A program made the position numbers and the translations under genes. This document shows, in pieces, positions 58,777 to 64,000 of a DNA stretch of 64,000 bases. The DNA comes from Methanospirillum lacunae (GTDB taxonomy: Archaea > Halobacteriota > Methanomicrobia > Methanomicrobiales > Methanospirillaceae), in the NCBI RefSeq assembly GCF_046195335.1, contig NZ_CP176093.1; one strand, written 5' to 3'. The notes beneath the pieces are model-generated. The model was not told where the DNA came from, ran no database searches, and saw only the letters and a list, made by a program, of their open reading frames with translations. How positions within the stretch are numbered: position 1 is the first letter of the stretch; every line of letters begins with the position of its first letter.

Positions 58777-61700
58777 TGCCAAAAGACCCATCAATCAAGA
58801 AAGTGATCCTCATCGGGTCAGGGCCGATTCAGATTGGTCAGGCTGCTGAGTTTGATTTCTCAGGATCGCAGGCCTGCCGCGCCCTTCGTGAGGAGGGCGT
58901 TGAGGTTGTTCTTGTCAATAGTAACCCTGCAACCATTCAGACCGATCCTGATACTGCAGACATCATTTATGTTGAACCACTTCAGGCTGACGTAATCGCG
59001 AAGATTATTGCGAAAGAAAAGCCTGATGGAATATTATCCGGGATGGGTGGTCAGACCGGTCTTAACCTCACTGCAGAACTTGCCGAGATGGGTGCACTGG
59101 AGGGTGTTAGAATCCTTGGGACTCCACTTAAAGCGATCTATGAAGGAGAAGATCGTGAGAAGTTCAGGGATTTAATGCAACGGATAGGCGAGCCCGTCCC
59201 CAAATCTATGATTGTCAGTTCTCTCTCACAGCTCGATGAGGCCGCCAAAATTGTGGGTTTCCCTGCAATTATCAGGCCTGCATATACTCTTGGCGGGGCC
59301 GGCGGAGGAATTGCATACAACGCAGATGATCTCAGGCGAATCACCGAACTTGGCCTTGGAAAATCCAGAATTCACCAGGTACTTGTTGAAGAAAGTGTGG
59401 CCGGGTGGAAAGAGGTAGAGTTTGAGGTGATGAGGGATGCAAATGATACCTGTATCACCATCTGCGGTATGGAGAATGTGGATCCAATGGGTGTTCACAC
59501 CGGTGAAAGTGTGGTGGTTGCTCCCATTCTGACCCTCCGTGATGATGAATTCAATGTTCTTCGTGATGCTGCGCTCAAGATCATCCGTGCTCTAGATGTA
59601 CAGGGTGGGTGTAATATCCAGTTCGGGTTCAAAAAAGACAAAGAGTACAGGGTCATTGAAGTAAATCCCCGGGTCTCACGCTCTTCAGCCCTCGCTTCAA
59701 AAGCAACCGGATATCCTATTGCACGTGTAGCTGCCAAGATAGCAATCGGTCTCAGACTTGATGAAATTCTCAACACGGTGACGGGAAAGACTCCGGCATC
59801 GTTTGAACCATCAATAGATTATGTTGTTGTCAAGGTTCCTCGTTGGCCGTTTGACAAGTTCAAGACCGCAGACCGGACTCTCACAACTGCCATGAAATCT
59901 ACCGGTGAGGTTATGGCAATTGGTAGATGTGTTGAGGAAGCATTCAAGAAGGCTCTTCGTTCCCTTGACAACGATGTAGATCGTCACACCAATCATGGCG
60001 AAATCCGCATGATCCTCTCAAGACCCACAGATGAAAGATTTGCAACACTCTTTGATGCTTTCAGGGAGGATTTCGGACTGGATGAGGTTGCAGATCTTAC
60101 AAAAATAACACCTTTCTGGCTTGAAAAGGTCCGAAATATTGTTGATCTTGAACAGGTTCTAACGACTGGTGGTACAGACGAACAGGTAAGGCTGGCAAAG
60201 AAGTATGGTTTTTCTACAAGTGAGATCATCACCCTGACCAAACGGACAGAAGAGGAGATCAATACCCTTTGTGGTTCACCCTCGTATAAGATGGTGGATA
60301 CCTGTGCAGCCGAATTTCCTGCCCAGACCCCATACTTCTATTCAACCTGGGGAGATTCCAGGTGCGAGATGGAGCCATCTGGCAAGAAGAAGGTTATGAT
60401 CCTTGGATCAGGACCGATTCGGATCGGCCAGGGGATTGAGTTTGATTACTGTACCGTTCATGCAGTCACTGCCCTTCGTGAGATGGGTATTGAGGTACAT
60501 GTTGTCAATAATAATCCAGAAACAGTTTCAACCGATTTTGATACATCTGATCGCCTTTTCTTTGAGCCAATGACTCTTGAGGATGTGATGAATATCCTCA
60601 AAAAGGATGAATATGATGGAGTAATGGTTCAGTTCGGAGGACAGAATGCCGTGAACCTTGCTGTTCCACTTCGTGATGAGATGGCTCGCGTTGGACTCAG
60701 GACCCGAATCCTTGGCTCAACTCCTGATGCCATGGATATGGCAGAGGATAGGGATCGGTTCAGTGTTCTCCTTGATGATCTCCGCATACCTTCCCCTCCC
60801 AACGGGTCAGCAACTTCTGAAGATGAAGCCCTTGCAACTGCTGATAAGATTGGGTATCCTGCACTGGTCAGACCTTCCTATGTCCTTGGTGGAAGGGCGA
60901 TGGAGATCGTCCATGATACTGCAGAATTGACAGCGTATATGCGTGAGGCAGTAAAAGTCTCACGCAGCCATCCGGTTCTGATCGATCGATTTTTGCAGAA
61001 TGCTATTGAACTTGATGTTGATGCAGTCTGTGACGGCACCGATGTTCTCATCGGTGGAATCATGGAGCATATCGAGGCTGCCGGGGTTCATAGTGGTGAT
61101 TCGGCATGTGTTATCCCTACCCAGTCACTTTCACCAGAAATTTTGGAGACAGTACGTGACTATACCCGGAGACTGGCCCTTGGTTTAGGGGTAGTCGGAC
61201 TAGTAAATATTCAGTTTGCGGTCCAGGGTTCGGTGGTCTATGTGCTTGAGGCTAATCCCCGGGCCAGCAGGACTGTTCCCTTTGTAGCAAAAGCGACAGG
61301 AATTCCCCTTGCTAAAATTGCAGCACGGGTGATGATGGGTATGAGGCTTTCTGATATGCCCTATCAGGAACGTCAGATCAAGCACGTTGCAGTAAAAGAA
61401 GTGCTTCTGCCCTTCAACAAGCTCCCGGGTGTTGATACAGTTCTTGGTCCTGAGATGAAAAGCACAGGTGAGGTGATGGGGATTGATTACGACTTTGGAC
61501 GTGCGTATTATAAAGCCAGCATCGCAGCACATAATCGTCTTCCACGATCAGGCAATGTGTTTATCTCAATAACCCAGGATCTCAAAGATCATATCCTCCC
61601 AGTTGCCAGAGCATTTCATGAGAATGGTCTCAAAATATATGGAACGAGCGGCACTGTGGATTATCTTAATAGCCAGGGCATTCCTTCAAATCTTGTCCGC

Positions 61701-61943
61701 AAGATCCAGGAAGGTTCGCCAAATGTTGTAGATATGCTCAGGTGTGGAGAGATCAGTCTCATCATCAATGTCTTTGCAGACAGGAGAGCTCGTCAGGATC
61801 ATATTCAGATTATGCGGACAGCTGTTGATTACGGAGTACCCTACATCACAACCATACAGGCAGCTCTTGCAGCTGCTGAAGCTATCAACACGGTCAGGGC
61901 TGAAAACCTGACTATTGAACCGCTGCAGCACTACATCTGCTGA
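58776..61943 (+). CDS. carB: Carbamoyl-phosphate synthase large subunit
   Basis: 1055 residues. Two homologous ATP-grasp halves: the first opens IGSGPIQIGQAAEFDFSG (near residue 13), the second ILGSGPIRIGQGIEFDY (near 545). They phosphorylate bicarbonate and carbamate; ammonia comes from CarA. VIEVNPRVSRSSALASKATG and the matching VLEANPRASRTVPF hold the metal ligands. The C-terminal ~130 residues are the MGS regulatory domain (FHENGLKIYGTSGTVDYL). Confidence 0.95.
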   Translation: MPKDPSIKKVILIGSGPIQIGQAAEFDFSGSQACRALREEGVEVVLVNSNPATIQTDPDTADIIYVEPLQADVIAKIIAKEKPDGILSGMGGQTGLNLTAELAEMGALEGVRILGTPLKAIYEGEDREKFRDLMQRIGEPVPKSMIVSSLSQLDEAAKIVGFPAIIRPAYTLGGAGGGIAYNADDLRRITELGLGKSRIHQVLVEESVAGWKEVEFEVMRDANDTCITICGMENVDPMGVHTGESVVVAPILTLRDDEFNVLRDAALKIIRALDVQGGCNIQFGFKKDKEYRVIEVNPRVSRSSALASKATGYPIARVAAKIAIGLRLDEILNTVTGKTPASFEPSIDYVVVKVPRWPFDKFKTADRTLTTAMKSTGEVMAIGRCVEEAFKKALRSLDNDVDRHTNHGEIRMILSRPTDERFATLFDAFREDFGLDEVADLTKITPFWLEKVRNIVDLEQVLTTGGTDEQVRLAKKYGFSTSEIITLTKRTEEEINTLCGSPSYKMVDTCAAEFPAQTPYFYSTWGDSRCEMEPSGKKKVMILGSGPIRIGQGIEFDYCTVHAVTALREMGIEVHVVNNNPETVSTDFDTSDRLFFEPMTLEDVMNILKKDEYDGVMVQFGGQNAVNLAVPLRDEMARVGLRTRILGSTPDAMDMAEDRDRFSVLLDDLRIPSPPNGSATSEDEALATADKIGYPALVRPSYVLGGRAMEIVHDTAELTAYMREAVKVSRSHPVLIDRFLQNAIELDVDAVCDGTDVLIGGIMEHIEAAGVHSGDSACVIPTQSLSPEILETVRDYTRRLALGLGVVGLVNIQFAVQGSVVYVLEANPRASRTVPFVAKATGIPLAKIAARVMMGMRLSDMPYQERQIKHVAVKEVLLPFNKLPGVDTVLGPEMKSTGEVMGIDYDFGRAYYKASIAAHNRLPRSGNVFISITQDLKDHILPVARAFHENGLKIYGTSGTVDYLNSQGIPSNLVRKIQEGSPNVVDMLRCGEISLIINVFADRRARQDHIQIMRTAVDYGVPYITTIQAALAAAEAINTVRAENLTIEPLQHYIC

Positions 61944-61952
61944 TTTTTCCCA

Positions 61953-61996
61953 TCCCGCGGTAGAAAGAAAACCTGCGGGAGTTTTTTCTTTTCTTC
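61953..61996 (+). terminator. Terminator of carA-carB
   Basis: TCCCGCGG (61953-61960) pairs with CCTGCGGGA (61972-61980), with one bulged T, followed by a T-rich run to 61996. Confidence 0.65.
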
Positions 61997-62001
61997 ATAC
62001 C

Positions 62002-62011
62002 CATATATATG
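62002..62011 (+). promoter_or_regulatory. TATA box of argG
   Basis: CATATATATG, 32-41 bases upstream of the ATG at 62043. A start about 25 bases downstream falls near GGAG (62031-62034), so the leader is very short. Confidence 0.5.
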
Positions 62012-62042
62012 AGGATAATTCACATTTTCTGGAGATATTTAT

Positions 62043-63233
62043 ATGGGCAAAGGCACTGTAGTTCTTGCATATTCTGGTGGACTTGATACCTCAATCTGCA
62101 TTCCACTTCTAAAGGAGCAGTACGGATACGATCGCGTTGTCACAGTTGCAGCAAATGTGGGTCAGCGGGATGATGAGATTGCGGTCGCAGAAGAGAAAGG
62201 CAAAAAACTGGCTGACCGTCACTATACAGTCGACCTTAAACAGGAGTTTGTTGACCGGTGTCTGTTCCCCTCTATTCGTGCAAATGGCTTGTATGAAGGG
62301 TATCCCATGGGAACTTCTCTTGCAAGGCCTATTATTGCCGAAGCGGTTGTTGAGATTGCAAAGAAAGAAGGAGCAACCGCTGTTGCACATGGATGCACAG
62401 GGAAAGGAAACGATCAACTCAGGTTTGACGTCGTCTTCAGATCTGCTGGTCTGGAGGTAGTTGCGCCCATTCGTGAGAACAACATGACTCGTGAATGGGA
62501 GATTGAATATGCAGAGCAGCATGGTGTCCCTGTTCCGGTCAACAAGGAAAAACCGTGGTCTGTTGATGAGAACCTGTGGTCGAGAAGTGTTGAAGGGGGT
62601 CATCTTGAAGAGCCTGATTTCCACCCACCTGAAGAGATCTATGCCTGGACTGTTTCAGCAATGAGTGCTCCAGATACTCCCCTTGAGATAACCCTGACCT
62701 TTGAGAAGGGACTCCCTGTTGCACTGAACGGGAAGAAGATGTCGGGGTATGATCTCATCCGTGAGATCAACCGGATTGCAGGGAGTCACGGAATTGGCAG
62801 AAACGATATGATGGAAAACCGGGTTTTGGGTATCAAAGCAAGGGAGATCTATGAACACCCTGCAGCAACAGTTCTGCTCACTGCACATGCTGACCTTGAG
62901 AGACTTGTTCTCACACGGGAAGAGTACGCTTTTAAGCAGTCGGTTGATGCAAAATGGGCGCAACTTGCTTATTACGGTCTAATCTATGAACCACTCTGGG
63001 ATGCCCTCAATGCCTTTATTGACACGACACAGCAGCGGGTGAACGGAACTGTGGATCTCCGGCTTTACAAAGGAACCGTTACTGTGCTCGGCCGTTCATC
63101 TCCGGATTCATTCTACTCGGTCGACGTGGCTTCCTTTGATTCAAAATTGATTGATCAGACAGATGCTATTGGTTTCTCACATTACTATGGTCTTCAGGCA
63201 CGGCTGGTAAAAGCGAAAGGGAAAAAGAATTAA
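62043..63233 (+). CDS. argG: Argininosuccinate synthase
   Basis: 396 residues. It joins citrulline and aspartate using ATP. The N-type ATP pyrophosphatase loop AYSGGLDTSICIPLL is near residue 8, VAHGCTGKGNDQLRFD near 111 and ENRVLGIKAREIYE near 260 are family motifs. GGAG eight bases before the ATG. It lies after carAB with its own promoter, placing two arginine steps side by side; argH is at 25804. Confidence 0.95.
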   Translation: MGKGTVVLAYSGGLDTSICIPLLKEQYGYDRVVTVAANVGQRDDEIAVAEEKGKKLADRHYTVDLKQEFVDRCLFPSIRANGLYEGYPMGTSLARPIIAEAVVEIAKKEGATAVAHGCTGKGNDQLRFDVVFRSAGLEVVAPIRENNMTREWEIEYAEQHGVPVPVNKEKPWSVDENLWSRSVEGGHLEEPDFHPPEEIYAWTVSAMSAPDTPLEITLTFEKGLPVALNGKKMSGYDLIREINRIAGSHGIGRNDMMENRVLGIKAREIYEHPAATVLLTAHADLERLVLTREEYAFKQSVDAKWAQLAYYGLIYEPLWDALNAFIDTTQQRVNGTVDLRLYKGTVTVLGRSSPDSFYSVDVASFDSKLIDQTDAIGFSHYYGLQARLVKAKGKKN

Positions 63234-63253
63234 TTTCTTTAGAAGAAGGTTTT

Positions 63254-64000
63254 TTACGATATCGTGAAGAGAATCTCGACACGATTTTTCTTTTTATCTG
63301 GTCTACACCGCTCCACCATTACTGCCTGGTTTAATCCTTCTGTGAGTATCATCCCAAAAAGACTACATATTGCACATGGATTCAACGTACAACATGCAGG
63401 TGACTCAGTTGTTATTCTTCGGCATCCGTCAACAAGCAGATAATTGTCTAGAATAATTGAAAAACCCTCACCTGTTTTTTGGACATTTACTGTCTCTGCA
63501 ATTTCCAGAAGTTCTTCTCCTGTCTCCTTTATGAGCTGGAGTACCTCCTCTTCAGAGTCGGGGATTACTAACCTGGCATTTTTCCTAAGATCTGATCTCA
63601 GGGTTTGTCCGGTTGGCTGCACAAGAACGCCAGTTCCTTCTTCTCCTGAAACAAAAATATCTCCTTGTAGTGTTCCACCAGAATATGTTGATACTGGTAT
63701 GAATTGCATGATACATTCTTTCCCTGTTTTATGTGGTGGAAGAATCCAGGAATTACCCATGATTCCTAATTCTGATATGATTGTGCAGAAATTGATATGA
63801 TTCTGGACTGGAATGAGTGATGAGATGTGATCATCGATAGAATCCTGCTTTGAGAACGTGAAGAGAAAAATTCCACAGAGAAACAGGATCATGGCCGAGA
63901 TTACGACTGATGCAGATGTAATGTCTCTCCGATCAGTAATTGCCACTACCAGTAGAAGTAATGCGGCGACAGTTATCAGGATATATGAACTAAGAAAATC
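63254..64000 (-). CDS. Two-helix membrane-anchored protein, N-terminus outside the window
   Basis: The frame is open from the stop at 63254 to the window edge, 248 residues so far; the internal GTG at 63946 is not needed. Two hydrophobic helices (SSYILITVAALLLLVVAI; VVISAMILFLCGIFLFTF) are linked by ITDRRDITSA, then a soluble domain follows with a cysteine-rich segment (SPACCTLNPCAICSLFG) near the C-terminus. IPVSTYSGGTLQGDIFVSG and GFSIILDNYLLVDGC look beta-rich. Family not recognised. Convergent with argG, 20 bases apart. Confidence 0.6.
   Translation of the reverse strand, partial: DFLSSYILITVAALLLLVVAITDRRDITSASVVISAMILFLCGIFLFTFSKQDSIDDHISSLIPVQNHINFCTIISELGIMGNSWILPPHKTGKECIMQFIPVSTYSGGTLQGDIFVSGEEGTGVLVQPTGQTLRSDLRKNARLVIPDSEEEVLQLIKETGEELLEIAETVNVQKTGEGFSIILDNYLLVDGCRRITTESPACCTLNPCAICSLFGMILTEGLNQAVMVERCRPDKKKNRVEILFTIS

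Noticed and set aside
1..64000. tRNA, rRNA, CRISPR, integrase or insertion-sequence signatures
   Set aside because: By eye I found no T-loop/anticodon arrangement, no regularly spaced repeats and no transposase or integrase motifs. A tRNA scan could still find something I missed.

Overview
The window looks like a chromosomal segment of a hydrogenotrophic methanogen of the Methanomicrobiales, most likely Methanospirillum or a close relative. The evidence is archaeal throughout: a GatD/GatE amidotransferase, ribosomal protein L10e, Sep-tRNA:Cys-tRNA synthase, HerA, UPF0212, DUF2070, DUF2150 and DUF5350 families. It also carries a complete archaellum motor operon with CheF-coupled chemotaxis, and archaellins of the Methanospirillum type (mature start FSGLEAA). 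The genus call is inferred from recalled family features, not from a search.

Layout. 1-5.3 kb is an AT-rich surface-polysaccharide patch: a truncated GT4 glycosyltransferase, a NodB-like deacetylase, an ATP-grasp ligase, a GT-C-like membrane protein and a secreted, membrane-anchored TPR protein. 5.6-8.7 kb holds three archaellin genes on the minus strand, two of them almost identical, separated by long gene-poor spacers. 8.8-13 kb holds a membrane HEAT-repeat protein and several conserved hypotheticals. 13.1-27.3 kb is housekeeping: thiI, SepCysS with a small coupled gene, herA, a formate/nitrite transporter, a five-gene run (helical protein, nitroreductase, UPF0212, PfkB kinase, DUF2070), an RGG-rich DUF5350 protein, and an argH-gatD-gatE operon. 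27.6-30.4 kb is an ABC importer of the sulfonate/nitrate/taurine class with inverted repeats in both of its non-coding stretches. 30.5-37.2 kb is rpl10e, then one tight operon, fumA-fumB-korD-korA-korB-korC-sucC-sucD, which carries malate through fumarate and succinyl-CoA to 2-oxoglutarate apart from a fumarate reductase. 37.2-41.6 kb holds a PH-like/zinc-ribbon protein, an HGSNAT-like membrane protein, a second anchored TPR protein and adenine deaminase.

41.7-56.9 kb is the motility and taxis block: arlCE, arlG, arlF, arlH, arlI, arlJ, an unassigned acidic membrane protein, cheF, cheY, cheB, a cheA fused to a CheC phosphatase domain, cheD, and on the opposite strand a TPR-CheC fusion with duplicated linker repeats. 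No CheR, stand-alone CheW or receptor gene is present. The filament genes (5.6-8.7 kb) and the motor genes lie about 33 kb apart. 57-63.2 kb holds pyruvoyl arginine decarboxylase, carA-carB and argG, so arginine-related functions cluster here and at argH. The window ends inside a two-helix membrane protein.

The most unusual content is the chemotaxis wiring. The kinase has two tandem CheY-binding P2-like domains and its own phosphatase domain. A second phosphatase sits on a TPR scaffold that carries three copies of a short linear motif. A two-helix acidic protein lies between the motor and taxis genes. No tRNA, rRNA, CRISPR array, integrase or insertion sequence was recognised.
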